From Sphingobium amiense (GTDB taxonomy: Bacteria > Pseudomonadota > Alphaproteobacteria > Sphingomonadales > Sphingomonadaceae), in NCBI RefSeq assembly GCF_003967075.1, contig NZ_AP018664.1:3224001-3288000 (forward strand): DNA of 64,000 bases. The letters are read 5' to 3'. Made by a program: the position numbers and the translations under genes. The number at the start of each line of letters is the position of its first letter. Positions within the stretch are counted from its first letter, which is position 1. Below, in pieces: positions 44,493 through 53,475 of the stretch. The notes below the pieces were generated by a model. The model searched no databases. It saw only the letters and a program-made list of their open reading frames with translations, and was not told the DNA's origin.

Positions 44493-44968
44493 TGGCGATG
44501 TCAGGACCGCCCTCCAGCCGCCGAGGGCGCGGGCGCGCGCCGATGGCGGACATCAATGTGACGCCGCTGGTGGACGTGATGCTGGTGCTGCTCATCATCT
44601 TCATGGTGACGGCGCCGCTGCTGGTGACGGGCGTGCCGGTGAACCTGCCCGAAACGCGCGCCAAGGGGCTGGATGCCGACGCCAAGCCGACCGTGGTGTC
44701 GATCGACCGCGACGGCGGCCTCTTCATCGACGAAGCGCAGATCAGCGATGCCGACCTGCCCGACCGGCTGGCCGAGATCATGGCCGCCAACGCGGGCAAG
44801 GCCGAGCCGCCGCAGATCTTCCTGCGCGCCGACACTGCGCTCGATTACGGACGGGTGATGCGCGTGATGGGCGAACTCAACCGCGCGGGCCTCAACAAGG
44901 TCGCGCTGGTCAGCACCGGCGGTGAGAGCGGCGGCGCATCCGGCGGTGTCAGCAGCGGTTCAGAATAG
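44492..44968 (+). CDS. tolR: Tol-Pal subunit TolR
   Basis: A 158-residue ExbD/TolR protein: an N-terminal cytoplasmic tail, one membrane helix (about residues 26-48, PLVDVMLVLLIIFMVTAPLLV) with the proton-path aspartate D in NVTPLVDVM, and a periplasmic domain (about 60-140). The C-terminal GESGGASGGVSSGSE is a flexible glycine/serine tail not usual in the family. It is coupled to tolQ. Confidence 0.95.
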   Translation: MAMSGPPSSRRGRGRAPMADINVTPLVDVMLVLLIIFMVTAPLLVTGVPVNLPETRAKGLDADAKPTVVSIDRDGGLFIDEAQISDADLPDRLAEIMAANAGKAEPPQIFLRADTALDYGRVMRVMGELNRAGLNKVALVSTGGESGGASGGVSSGSE

Positions 44969-44983
44969 GGGCCATAGGTCGGA

Positions 44984-45964
44984 ATGATGGAGCGCGCGGA
45001 AAAGATCGGTCTGGGCGTCGCGACGGCGGGGCATGTCCTGCTGTTCGGGCTGCTGTCGGCCGGGTTCCTCGCGACGCCCAATCCGCTCAGGCTCAATTCG
45101 CCGCCGATGGACGTCAGTCTGGTGGACGATGTGGCGCTGCAATCGACTGCGCCCCAGGTCTCGACCCAGCCGCCGCCGCCAAGCGTCGCGCCCGAGCAGG
45201 GACCGACCGAGGACGCAAAACCCGCTCCGGAGCCGGAACCGCAGCCCGTTCCGCCCAAGGCGCAGCCCAAACCGACGCCAGCCCCTCCCCCGCCGCCCAG
45301 AAAGGTGGTGAAGGAGGAGCCGGTTAAGCCGAGGGAAAAGCCCGCTCCCCCGAAAAAGGAGGTTGCGAAGGCTCCCGCAAAGCCAAAGCCCGCGCCTGAT
45401 AAGCCAAAGGCGGCGGCACCCGCTCCGTCCAGACCGGCAAAAAGCGATGCCAAGGCTTCCGCACCGGCCAAGACCAGCGACAGCAAGGCGAAGCCGACGC
45501 CGAAGGCAGCGGCTGCGCCCTCCGGCAAGGGGAAAGCCGACAAGCCGCGCGGTTCGCTTTTGGGCAAGGATTTCCTCAAGGGCATCGACACCAATGACGA
45601 CGCGCCGCGCAAAGCCGCGCCACCGCCCGCCGCGGCGATGGGACCGCAGCAGAAGGCCGCGCTGGACGCGGAAATCCGGCGTCAACTGAAACCGCACTGG
45701 CGCCCTCCATCGGGCGCCGACGCGGACAGGCTGGTAACGTTGCTGGAAGTGCGGCTGGACCAGAGTGGCAATGTCATCGGCACACCCGAGGTGATCGACC
45801 AGCAGGGCGTCACCGCCAGCAACCAGCCGCAGGCCAAGCTCCATGCCGAGCGCGCGATACAGGCGGTGAAACTGGCGTCGCCCTTCCGGAATTTACCCGG
45901 TGAATTTTATGACAAATGGAAATGGCTGCGGCCACTCCGCTTTGACGCGAGGCTGAACCGATGA
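44984..45964 (+). CDS. tolA: Tol-Pal protein TolA
   Basis: A 326-residue protein spanning the periplasm. A single N-terminal membrane helix (about residues 10-34, LGVATAGHVLLFGLLSAGFLA) is followed by a proline-, lysine- and alanine-rich stalk (about 50-205) with PPPPP and KPAPDK repeats, and a C-terminal TonB-like domain (about 220-320) with IRRQLKPHWRPPSGADADRLVTLLEVRLDQSGNVIG. TolA links TolQR to Pal and TolB at constriction sites. The stalk is low in complexity, as usual. Its stop overlaps tolB (ATGA). Confidence 0.93.
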   Translation: MMERAEKIGLGVATAGHVLLFGLLSAGFLATPNPLRLNSPPMDVSLVDDVALQSTAPQVSTQPPPPSVAPEQGPTEDAKPAPEPEPQPVPPKAQPKPTPAPPPPPRKVVKEEPVKPREKPAPPKKEVAKAPAKPKPAPDKPKAAAPAPSRPAKSDAKASAPAKTSDSKAKPTPKAAAAPSGKGKADKPRGSLLGKDFLKGIDTNDDAPRKAAPPPAAAMGPQQKAALDAEIRRQLKPHWRPPSGADADRLVTLLEVRLDQSGNVIGTPEVIDQQGVTASNQPQAKLHAERAIQAVKLASPFRNLPGEFYDKWKWLRPLRFDARLNR

Positions 45965-47295
45965 AGAGCAATTTCTGGCACCGCCTGTCGCTGGCCGCCG
46001 CCCTGCTGGCCGCTCTGGTCGCGGCGCCCGCCATGGCGCAACTGTCGGTCGATGTGACCGGCGAGATCGACAGCAACCTCAAGATCGCGGTCCCCCCGCT
46101 CCCCGCCCAGCAGGAAGTGGATACGCCGGCGGGAAGCTCCACCGATCTGGGCCGCAAGATCGCCGAGGTGATCGCGTCGGATCTCAAAGGATCGGGGCTG
46201 TTCGATCCTTCGGGGCCAGACGGCCTTCCCGCCGTCGCCTTCCCGGAGGTGACGAACCCCGCCTATGACAAATGGGGAGCCTATCAGGCGCTGGTGCAGG
46301 GCTTCGTGCGCACGAGCGGCGGGGAAGCCGACATCACGGTCGGCTGTTACCTCTATGACGTCGCCCTGAAGCAGGAACTGACGCGGCAGGGCTATGTGGT
46401 TTCGCCGCGCGACTGGCGGCGGGCAGCGCATAAATGCGCCGACGCCATCTACGCCCGCCTTTCGGGCGAAAGCCCCTTCTTCGACAGCCGCATCGCCTAT
46501 ATCGCCGAAAGCGGTCCCAAGGGGAACCGCACCAAGCGGCTCGCGATCATGGATTCGGATGGCGCGAACCACCGCTTCATCACCAACGGCCAGTCACTCG
46601 CGCTGACGCCCCGCTTTTCGCCGGACTATAAGTCCATCGTCTATGTGAGCTATCTGGGCAGCCGGGTGCGCATCTACATCTATGACATCGGGTCGGGCCA
46701 GCAGAAGCTGGTGACGGAAAGCAACAATGCGACCTTCGCGCCCCGCTGGTCGCCGGACGGGCGGACGATCCTGTTTTCGATGGCGGTGGCGGGCAACACC
46801 GACATCTACAGGATTTCCGCCAGCGGCGGGACGCCGGTGCGGCTGACGACGTCGCCAGGCATCGATGTGGGCGGCAGCTTCTCCCCCGACGGGAGCCAGA
46901 TCGTCTTCGAAAGCGACCGGTCGGGCGGACAGCAGATCTACATCATGAACGCGGATGGCTCCAGCCAGCGGCGCATCAGCCATGGCGGCGGCCGCTATGC
47001 GACGCCCGAATGGAGTCCGCGTGGCGACCTGATCGCCTTCACCAAGCTGTCGGGCGATTTCAAGATCGCAGTGATGACCCCCACCGGGGACAATGAGCGC
47101 ATCCTGACTAATGGGTGGCAGGATGAGCAGCCGACCTGGTCGCCCAATGGCCGTGTGCTGCAATTTTTCCGCACCACGCCCGGCCGGGACGGCGGCAGTC
47201 AGGTGTGGCAGGTCGACCTGACAGGCGTCAACGAACGGCGCATCCCGACCCCGCTCAGCGGATCGGACCCGGCGTGGGGACCGTTGCTGCCCTGA
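45961..47295 (+). CDS. tolB: Tol-Pal protein TolB
   Basis: A 444-residue periplasmic protein. A Sec signal peptide (about residues 1-26, ending AAPAMAQ) leads to an N-terminal alpha/beta domain (about 40-160) and a six-bladed beta-propeller made of repeats with the WSPDGRTILF / FSPDGSQIVF / WSPRGDLIAF / WSPNGRVLQF motif. TolB cycles between Pal and TolA. The length and repeats are normal. Confidence 0.96.
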   Translation: MKSNFWHRLSLAAALLAALVAAPAMAQLSVDVTGEIDSNLKIAVPPLPAQQEVDTPAGSSTDLGRKIAEVIASDLKGSGLFDPSGPDGLPAVAFPEVTNPAYDKWGAYQALVQGFVRTSGGEADITVGCYLYDVALKQELTRQGYVVSPRDWRRAAHKCADAIYARLSGESPFFDSRIAYIAESGPKGNRTKRLAIMDSDGANHRFITNGQSLALTPRFSPDYKSIVYVSYLGSRVRIYIYDIGSGQQKLVTESNNATFAPRWSPDGRTILFSMAVAGNTDIYRISASGGTPVRLTTSPGIDVGGSFSPDGSQIVFESDRSGGQQIYIMNADGSSQRRISHGGGRYATPEWSPRGDLIAFTKLSGDFKIAVMTPTGDNERILTNGWQDEQPTWSPNGRVLQFFRTTPGRDGGSQVWQVDLTGVNERRIPTPLSGSDPAWGPLLP

Positions 47296-47320
47296 ACCGA
47301 CGACTACCACCCCGCGCGGC

Positions 47321-47349
47321 TTGACCGCCCGACGCATTTTGCCGACGAT
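47321..47349 (+). promoter_or_regulatory. Candidate promoter of pal
   Basis: TTGACC (47321-47326), a 17-nt spacer and GACGAT (47344-47349), 45 bp before the pal start codon, within the 98-bp tolB-pal gap. The -35 box is good, the -10 box moderate. It would allow pal, an abundant lipoprotein, to be expressed above the level of the tol genes. Confidence 0.45.
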
Positions 47350-47393
47350 GGCATGTCCCTGCGGGCGGCCACCATGTTGAAGAGGAGACCCCG

Positions 47394-47909
47394 ATGAAAT
47401 TGTCCCGGACCCTGATCGCGGCCACCGCCATCGTCGCGCTGGCCGCCTGTTCCAAGAAACCGCCCAAGGAACTGCCGCCGCCGCCCGGCGATACCGCTGG
47501 CGCCGGATCGTCGATCGGATCGGGCACGACGACGGGCGTCCGCAAAGGCAGCCAGGAAGATTTCGTGGCTTCCGTCTCATCGGACCGCATCTTTTTTGGC
47601 CTCGACCAATATGATGTCGACGCCGAGGATCAGGCGACGCTCCAGAGTCAGGCCGCATGGCTGCAGCAGAACCCATCCGTGCGCGTCACGATCGAGGGTC
47701 ATGCCGACGAACGCGGCACGCGCGACTATAATATCGCGCTGGGTGAACGCCGCGCCAATGCTGCCAAAAATTATCTGGCCTCGCTCGGCGTCGCGCCCAG
47801 CCGCATGACCACTGTCAGCTACGGCAAGGAGCGGCCCGCCGCGCTGGGGTCGGATGAAGCCGCCTGGGCGCAGAACCGCCGGGCCGTGACGGTTACGGTT
47901 CAATATTGA
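47394..47909 (+). CDS. pal: Peptidoglycan-associated lipoprotein Pal
   Basis: A 171-residue outer-membrane lipoprotein. The signal peptide ends in a lipobox (LAAC at about residues 15-18, mature SKKPPKE). A proline/glycine-rich linker leads to an OmpA-like peptidoglycan-binding domain (about 60-170) with FFGLDQYDVDAEDQATLQ, VTIEGHADERGTRDYNIALGERRA and NRRAVTVTVQY. It anchors the outer membrane to the wall at division sites, with TolA and TolB. Confidence 0.97.
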   Translation: MKLSRTLIAATAIVALAACSKKPPKELPPPPGDTAGAGSSIGSGTTTGVRKGSQEDFVASVSSDRIFFGLDQYDVDAEDQATLQSQAAWLQQNPSVRVTIEGHADERGTRDYNIALGERRANAAKNYLASLGVAPSRMTTVSYGKERPAALGSDEAAWAQNRRAVTVTVQY

Positions 47910-47951
47910 TCCGGCGCGCCCGCGCCCGCGATCCACAAGGATGATTTGCCT

Positions 47952-47981
47952 CGCTCCCGTTCCGCGCTAGGAACGGGAGCG
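47952..47981. repeat. Perfect 12-bp hairpin abutting the LacI-type regulator start codon
   Basis: CGCTCCCGTTCC (47952-47963) and GGAACGGGAGCG (47970-47981) are perfectly complementary around the loop GCGCTA. The right arm ends at the base before ATG (47982) and contains GGGAG (47975-47979), the only ribosome-binding-site-like sequence. It could be an operator, a translational control hairpin, or a pal terminator without a T-run. Confidence 0.8.
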
Positions 47982-49028
47982 ATGGAAAAGCCGCCGACTG
48001 CCAAACTCCCCACGATCCGCGATGTCGCCGCCCATGCGGGGGTATCGGTCATGACCGCATCCCGCGCGATCAACGGCAAGGCGCTGGTGAGCGACAAGGC
48101 GCGGCGAGCCGTCGAGGAAGCGGTGCGGGCGCTGGGCTATGTGCCCAACGCATCGGCGCGGGCGCTGGCCGGCAGCGCGGACCGCCGCGTCGCACTGCTC
48201 CACAGCAACAGCACGACATCCGCCTATCTCGGAGAATTGCTGCTGGGTGCGCTCAGCGAAGCACCGCTCCGGCACCTTCATCTGGTCGTCGAGCAATGCG
48301 CGCCGGGCGCTTTTGCGGGCGAGATCGTGGATCAGGTGGCGCAGGCGCATGTCGCAGGCGTGATCCTGCCCCCGCCCCTCTGCGACTGGGAAGAACTGGT
48401 CGAGGGACTGCGCGCGCGCGACATCGTCGTCGTGTCGGTCGCCCCGGACCGTGACGCGCCCGAGATGCTGGCGGTGGGGACGGACGATCGCCATGCGGCC
48501 TATGATCTGACGCGGCACCTCATCGAACTGGGGCACAAGCGGATCGCCTTCATCGAGGGCAACCCCCGCCACCGCGCCAATGCGCGGCGGGTGCAGGGGT
48601 TTCGCGACGCGCTGGCCCAGCATGGGCTGGACCTCGACCCAGACCTGATCGTGCCGGGCGATTTCAGCTATCGTTCGGGGCTGGATGCCGCAGACCGGCT
48701 GATGTCACTGGAACAGCGGCCCACAGCCATTTTCGCCTGCAACGACGACATGGCGGCGGCGGCGATCACGGTGGCGCATCAGCGGCGCATCAACGTGCCC
48801 GCCGACATCAGCATCTGCGGGTTCGACGATACGCCCCTCGCCAGTGCGATCTGGCCAGCGCTGACCACCATCCGCCAGCCCATCCGGGACATGAGCCGGG
48901 AAGCGATCGGCCTGCTCGCGATGCGCTTTCGCAGTCAGGATGACGGGGCGGAGGATATTATCGGCAAGGTGAAGCTCGACTATCAGCTCATCCGCCGTCA
49001 GTCGGACGCAGTCCCCGCCCGGCACTGA
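47982..49028 (+). CDS. LacI-family transcriptional regulator
   Basis: A 348-residue DNA-binding regulator. The N-terminal HTH (about residues 9-32, PTIRDVAAHAGVSVMTASRAIN) and hinge helix (VPNASARALAGS) are typical of LacI/GalR. The periplasmic-binding-protein-like effector domain follows (about 65-340; GTDDRHAAYDLTRHLIELGHKRIAFIEG, FACNDDMAAAAI, GFDDTPLASAIWPALTTIRQP). A sugar or nucleoside ligand is likely, with no catabolic genes adjacent to reveal it. The start at 47982 immediately follows a perfect hairpin. Confidence 0.93.
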   Translation: MEKPPTAKLPTIRDVAAHAGVSVMTASRAINGKALVSDKARRAVEEAVRALGYVPNASARALAGSADRRVALLHSNSTTSAYLGELLLGALSEAPLRHLHLVVEQCAPGAFAGEIVDQVAQAHVAGVILPPPLCDWEELVEGLRARDIVVVSVAPDRDAPEMLAVGTDDRHAAYDLTRHLIELGHKRIAFIEGNPRHRANARRVQGFRDALAQHGLDLDPDLIVPGDFSYRSGLDAADRLMSLEQRPTAIFACNDDMAAAAITVAHQRRINVPADISICGFDDTPLASAIWPALTTIRQPIRDMSREAIGLLAMRFRSQDDGAEDIIGKVKLDYQLIRRQSDAVPARH

Positions 49029-49033
49029 CGCTC

Positions 49034-49570
49034 TTAGAGCTTCCCGTATTTGGCCTCGAAGCCCGCAGTGTCGCCGGCGGCGAGATATTTTGCCTGATCG
49101 ACCCACTGGTCACGAACCGGGCGACCCTTGAAACTGCCGAGCCGCGCATCGACAGCGGCGATGTCCGCGTCCGACCAGGCGGCAATCTGGGCGTAGCGTG
49201 TGACGCCCAGCTCGATCAGCAGTGTGCGAAGTTTCGGCCCGACGCCCTTGAGCTTCAGCAGGTCGTCGACCGTGTCGCTGGAGGGAGCAGGGACGGATTC
49301 CGCCGCCGCCATGGGCGCGGTAGCCGGGGCAGGTTCGGGCTGAACCGCGACAGGCGCAGGCTCCGGCTCGACCGTCGGTTCGGTCAGCGGCGTGACGGCG
49401 GCTTCCGCCACTCGCCCGGCTTCGGGCGCTTCCACCCTATCGACAGGGGGGGCAGGCGTTTCGGAGGCGACCTCATCCTTGCGCCTGCCCGACAGCAGGA
49501 AGACGAGGGCGATGACGATCAGCAGGCCGACCAGAAGCCACAGCCCATAGTCCACGAAGAATTCCTGCAC
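49034..49570 (-). CDS. Membrane-anchored helix-hairpin-helix protein
   Basis: A 178-residue protein. One N-terminal membrane helix (about residues 7-27, YGLWLLVGLLIVIALVFLLSG) is followed by a low-complexity P/A/E linker (about 35-95) and a C-terminal helix-hairpin-helix domain (LLKLKGVGPKLRTLLIELGVTRYAQIAAWSD). That fold resembles the H3TH domain of flap-endonuclease-like predicted nucleases. The start at 49570 is GTG with a GGGGAG ribosome-binding site; an ATG at 49624 is also in frame but adds a basic, unconserved leader. A membrane-tethered DNA-binding function is suggested by the domains only. Confidence 0.75.
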   Translation of the reverse strand: MQEFFVDYGLWLLVGLLIVIALVFLLSGRRKDEVASETPAPPVDRVEAPEAGRVAEAAVTPLTEPTVEPEPAPVAVQPEPAPATAPMAAAESVPAPSSDTVDDLLKLKGVGPKLRTLLIELGVTRYAQIAAWSDADIAAVDARLGSFKGRPVRDQWVDQAKYLAAGDTAGFEAKYGKL

Positions 49571-49634
49571 CGCTCGTCTCCCCTTGTCCGTTACTTCGGT
49601 ATCTAAGGATGTCGCGCGCCTCAACGCAAGGGCA

Positions 49635-50912
49635 TCAGGTGCGTTCGCGCGCCACTTCGCGCCAGCCGATGTCGCGCCGGCAGAAGCCGGTCGGGAAATC
49701 TATGGCATCGACGGCGGCATAGGCGGCGGCCTGCGCTTCCGCCACCGATGCGCCGCTCGCGGTCACGTTGAGCACCCGTCCTCCGTTCGCGACCAGCACG
49801 CCGCCCTTTTGCGCGGTGCCCGCGTGGAAAACCTTCACCCCCGTCGCTTCCGCTGCGTCGATCCCTTCGATCGCGCCGCCCTTTTCGGGCGTGCCGGGAT
49901 AGCCGTTCGCCGCCATCACGACGGTGAGCGCCGTGCGGTCCGCCAGCTTCACCGGCCCGTGTTCCGCCAGCTTCTCCTGCGCCACCGCGAGCAGCAGCTC
50001 GACCAGATCGCCGTCGAAGCGCGTCATCAGCACCTGGCATTCCGGATCGCCGAAACGGGCATTATATTCGATCAGCTTCGGTCCTTCCCTGGTCAGCATC
50101 AGGCCCGCATAGAGGACGCCCGAATAGGGCATGCCTTCCGCCGCCATCGTATCGACCGTCGGGCGGATGATCGTGTCGATGACCTGTCGTTCAAGTTCGG
50201 GGGTCAGGACGCGCGCGGGGCTATAGGCGCCCATACCGCCGGTGTTGGGACCGGTGTCCCCGTCGCCCACGCGCTTGTGATCCTGCGCGGAACCGAAAGG
50301 CAGGATGAAGGCGCCGTCCGTCAGAGCGAAGAAGCTCGCTTCCTCGCCGGTCATGAACTCCTCCAGCACGACTTCCTCGCCCGCCGCGCCGAACGCGCCG
50401 GAGAACATTTCGTCCAGCGCGGCCAGCGCTTCGTCGCGGGTCTGGGCGATGATGACGCCCTTGCCCGCCGCAAGCCCATCCGCCTTGATGACGACAGGCA
50501 GCGCGAAATCGTCGAGTGCGGCGATCGCGCCATCCTTGCTGGTGACGCGGATATAGGCTGCGGTGGGAATGCCGGCGCGCTGACACAGATCCTTGGTGAA
50601 GCCCTTCGACCCTTCAAGCTGGGCGGCCTTCCTGCCGGGACCGAAGACAGGGACGCCGATGGTGCGGAGGTTGTCGGCGAGACCATCGACCAGCGGCGCT
50701 TCCGGGCCGATGACGACGAGACCGATGGAGTGACGCACGGTGAAATCGAGCACCGCGCGATGATCCGTGGCGTCGAGGTCGACCAGTTGCGCATGCTGGG
50801 CTATGCCCGGATTGCCCGGCGCGGCATAAAGGGTCGAAAGCCGGGGCGATTGCGCCAGCTTCCACGCCAGCGCATGTTCGCGGCCGCCGCCGCCAAGCAG
50901 AAGGATGTTCAT
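49635..50912 (-). CDS. purD: Phosphoribosylamine--glycine ligase
   Basis: A 425-residue ATP-grasp enzyme of de novo purine synthesis (GAR from phosphoribosylamine and glycine). It starts with [18 protein letters not shown]. The ATP-grasp core has [19 protein letters not shown], and [23 protein letters not shown] plus [29 protein letters not shown] are typical. An in-frame ATG at 50921 would add three residues; 50912 gives the canonical start. The gene starts head-to-head with xseA, 7 bp or less apart. Confidence 0.96.
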   Translation of the reverse strand: MNILLLGGGGREHALAWKLAQSPRLSTLYAAPGNPGIAQHAQLVDLDATDHRAVLDFTVRHSIGLVVIGPEAPLVDGLADNLRTIGVPVFGPGRKAAQLEGSKGFTKDLCQRAGIPTAAYIRVTSKDGAIAALDDFALPVVIKADGLAAGKGVIIAQTRDEALAALDEMFSGAFGAAGEEVVLEEFMTGEEASFFALTDGAFILPFGSAQDHKRVGDGDTGPNTGGMGAYSPARVLTPELERQVIDTIIRPTVDTMAAEGMPYSGVLYAGLMLTREGPKLIEYNARFGDPECQVLMTRFDGDLVELLLAVAQEKLAEHGPVKLADRTALTVVMAANGYPGTPEKGGAIEGIDAAEATGVKVFHAGTAQKGGVLVANGGRVLNVTASGASVAEAQAAAYAAVDAIDFPTGFCRRDIGWREVARERT

Positions 50913-50919
50913 TTCGCCC

Positions 50920-52398
50920 ATGTCCCCGGATGATGATGCCTATGACAGTTCGGGCCGCCTGTTAGCCGAGGAGCGTCCCGGCGACAACGCGCCGCCGTTG
51001 ACGGTCAGCGAATTGTCGGCATCGCTGAAGCGCACGGTCGAGGACCGGTTCGGCCATGTCCGGCTGCGCGGCGAGATTTCGGGGTTCAAGCGCGCGGCGT
51101 CCGGTCACCTCTATCTGTGCCTGAAGGACGACAATGCCGTCATCGACGGCGTCATGTGGAAGGGCGGTGCGCAGCGGCTGGCCTTTGCGGCGCAGGACGG
51201 GGTCGAGGTGATCGCCACCGGCAAGCTCACCACCTATCCCGGCCGTTCCAAATATCAGATCGTCATCGACCGCATGGAACTGGCGGGCGAAGGGGCGCTG
51301 ATGGCGCTACTGGAAAAGCTCAAGGCCAAGCTCGCGGCGGAAGGGCTGTTCGCGCCGGAGCGCAAGAAGCCGCTGCCCTTCCTGCCGCGTACCATCGGCG
51401 TCGTGACTTCGCCAACGGGCGCGGTGATCCGCGACATATTGCATCGCCTGTCGGATCGCTGCCCGACCGACGTGTTGCTCTGGCCCGTGCTGGTTCAGGG
51501 TCAGGGCGCGGCGGAACAGGTGGCGACGGCGGTGCGCGGCTTTTCCGCCATGGACGGGAGCGGCCCCTTCCCCCGTCCCGATCTGGTGATCGTCGCGCGG
51601 GGCGGCGGGTCGATCGAGGATCTGTGGAGCTTCAACGAGGAGATCGTGGTGCGCGCGGTAGCCGACTGCACGATTCCGATCATCTCGGCGGTGGGGCATG
51701 AGACGGACACGACGCTGTGCGACCACGCCGCCGACCGGCGCGCGCCCACGCCCACAGCGGCAGCGGAAATGGCGGTGCCGGTGCGGGCGGAACTGCTGGC
51801 GGGTCTTGGCGAGGCGGGCCTGCGCGCGGGTCGCGCCGTCCGCCGGAACGCAGCGCAGGCGCGCGAGCGGCTGGAGATGCAGGCGCGGCTGATGCCTACG
51901 CCAGAAACGCTGCTCAGCCCCCAGCGGCAGCGGCTCGACGACGCCAGCCTGCGGTTACAGCATGGGCTGCGCCACCGGCTGACCGAGGCCCGTGCGCATC
52001 TGAGCGAGGCGGGCGCAGCGCTCCGGCCGCCACTCCTGCTCCAGTATCTGCGCCGGGCGGGCGAGCGGCTGGACCGGCTGAAACCGAGGCCGGATTATCT
52101 GACCCGCGCGCTGGCCGACCGCGCCACCGCGCTCGACCGGGTGTCGCGTCATTTCGCGTCGCTCGACCCCGACCTGCCGTTGCGGCGCGGCTATGCGCGG
52201 GTGATGGCGAGCGGCCATGTGGTGCGCAGCGTCGGGGCGGCGCGGACGGCGGGGGAAGTGACTCTGCACTTTCAGGACGGCACCGTCGGCGCGGTGGTGG
52301 ACGGCAGCGCGGCGCGCACCTCTCCGGCTTCGCCCCGCCCTCCGCGCCGGCCGCCCGACCGGCCCGATCAATCGCAGCAGGACCTGTTTTCTCGATGA
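50920..52398 (+). CDS. xseA: Exodeoxyribonuclease VII large subunit
   Basis: A 492-residue nuclease subunit that degrades single-stranded DNA together with XseB. The N-terminal OB fold (about residues 25-120; [24 protein letters not shown]) is followed by the catalytic domain (about 130-330; [65 protein letters not shown]). A C-terminal coiled-coil and a proline-rich tail end it. An upstream in-frame ATG at 50905 overlaps purD; 50920 is chosen. It is head-to-head with purD. Confidence 0.94.
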   Translation: MSPDDDAYDSSGRLLAEERPGDNAPPLTVSELSASLKRTVEDRFGHVRLRGEISGFKRAASGHLYLCLKDDNAVIDGVMWKGGAQRLAFAAQDGVEVIATGKLTTYPGRSKYQIVIDRMELAGEGALMALLEKLKAKLAAEGLFAPERKKPLPFLPRTIGVVTSPTGAVIRDILHRLSDRCPTDVLLWPVLVQGQGAAEQVATAVRGFSAMDGSGPFPRPDLVIVARGGGSIEDLWSFNEEIVVRAVADCTIPIISAVGHETDTTLCDHAADRRAPTPTAAAEMAVPVRAELLAGLGEAGLRAGRAVRRNAAQARERLEMQARLMPTPETLLSPQRQRLDDASLRLQHGLRHRLTEARAHLSEAGAALRPPLLLQYLRRAGERLDRLKPRPDYLTRALADRATALDRVSRHFASLDPDLPLRRGYARVMASGHVVRSVGAARTAGEVTLHFQDGTVGAVVDGSAARTSPASPRPPRRPPDRPDQSQQDLFSR

Positions 52399-52417
52399 CC
52401 CACCCCAGGACCGCCCC

Positions 52418-52630
52418 ATGCTGATGTCCAATCGCGACCGGCCCGCCCGGCTCCACTATCTGCCCTATAGCTTCCGTGTGCTACAGGCGGGCGATCATGT
52501 GCTTTGCGCCGTGACGGGCCAGCGTATCGCGCTCGATCAGTTGCGCTACTGGAGCGTGGCGCGACAGGAGGCCTATGCCAGCGCCGAAGCCTCCACGCAG
52601 GCGGAGCGGAAGGCCGGCACGATCCCATGA
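52418..52630 (+). CDS. DUF2093-family small protein
   Basis: A 70-residue cytoplasmic protein matching DUF2093: ARLHYLPYSFRVLQAGDHVLCAVTGQRIALDQLRYWSVARQEAYAS. The VLCAVTG and LRYWSVARQE motifs are the family core. Function is unknown; it is found across alphaproteobacteria. It begins 19 bp after xseA, and its stop overlaps the peptidase start (ATGA), so translation is coupled. Confidence 0.85.
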   Translation: MLMSNRDRPARLHYLPYSFRVLQAGDHVLCAVTGQRIALDQLRYWSVARQEAYASAEASTQAERKAGTIP

Positions 52631-53475
52631 AGCGTGGCGTCCTGGGCATCGCCGCCGCATTCGCCCTTCTTCTTCCAGCGAGCGCGGCTCTCCCGCAGCA
52701 GCGCGCCGACCTTTTCGACCTCTCCGGCGAGCCGGGGCAAGGCGCGGTTCTGACGGGCCAGGCACCGGAGGGAACCGTGGAGTTGCTGCTCGACGACAGA
52801 CCCGTGCCGGTGGCCGCCGACGGCCGGTTCATCATCGCCTTCGATCGCGATGCACCGCCCGTCGCGCGGCTTCGCGCCCGGTTGCGGGACGGGCGCACGC
52901 TCGACCAGAGTATCGGCATTCCCCCTCGCGAGTGGCGTCTGGAAAGGATCGACGCGCCGCTCCTTCCGACGAAGGACAATGAGAGCTTTTTGGCGCTGAG
53001 GCGGCCCGAACTGGACGCCATCGCGTCCGCCCGCAGGATCGTGACCGATGCGCAGGGATGGCGCCAATCCTTCGTCTGGCCGCGGATCGGGCGCATATCC
53101 GGGCTATTCGGATCGCAGCGCATCTATCAGGGAACGCCCGGCGCCTACCACAGCGGCGTCGATGTGGCTGGCGCGACAGGAGAAACGGTAGTCGCCCCGG
53201 CCGATGGCGTGGTGATCCTGGCCGCCGTCGACAAGCCCTTCACGCTGGAAGGCCATCTGCTGATGATCGACCATGGCCATGGCCTCAACAGCGCCTTCCT
53301 GCATCTTTCGCGGATCGACGTAAAATTCGGGGATCATGTCCGTCAGGGGCAGCCGATCGGCGCAATCGGCGCGACGGGCAGAGCCACCGGACCGCATCTC
53401 CACTGGGGCATGAAATGGAACGACGCGCGGATCGACCCGATGCTGTTGGCGGGGCCGATGGGGAAAAGCGGGTAA
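52627..53475 (+). CDS. M23-family metallopeptidase (LytM-type)
   Basis: A 282-residue exported peptidase. A Sec signal peptide (about residues 1-23) precedes an all-beta region (about 30-120) and the zinc domain (about 150-275): GLFGSQRIYQGTPGAYHSGVDVAG has the ligand motif HSGVDV, and ATGPHLHWGM has the HLH ligands. All ligands for an active LytM-type endopeptidase are present, so it may cut peptidoglycan cross-links. It is coupled to the DUF2093 gene. The stop codon exactly abuts the convergent next gene. Confidence 0.92.
   Translation: MKRGVLGIAAAFALLLPASAALPQQRADLFDLSGEPGQGAVLTGQAPEGTVELLLDDRPVPVAADGRFIIAFDRDAPPVARLRARLRDGRTLDQSIGIPPREWRLERIDAPLLPTKDNESFLALRRPELDAIASARRIVTDAQGWRQSFVWPRIGRISGLFGSQRIYQGTPGAYHSGVDVAGATGETVVAPADGVVILAAVDKPFTLEGHLLMIDHGHGLNSAFLHLSRIDVKFGDHVRQGQPIGAIGATGRATGPHLHWGMKWNDARIDPMLLAGPMGKSG

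Noticed and set aside
45240..45620. Proline/lysine-rich tract in tolA as a possible frameshift or misassembly
   Set aside because: The frame is continuous to the expected TolA C-terminal domain and the low-complexity stalk is normal for TolA.
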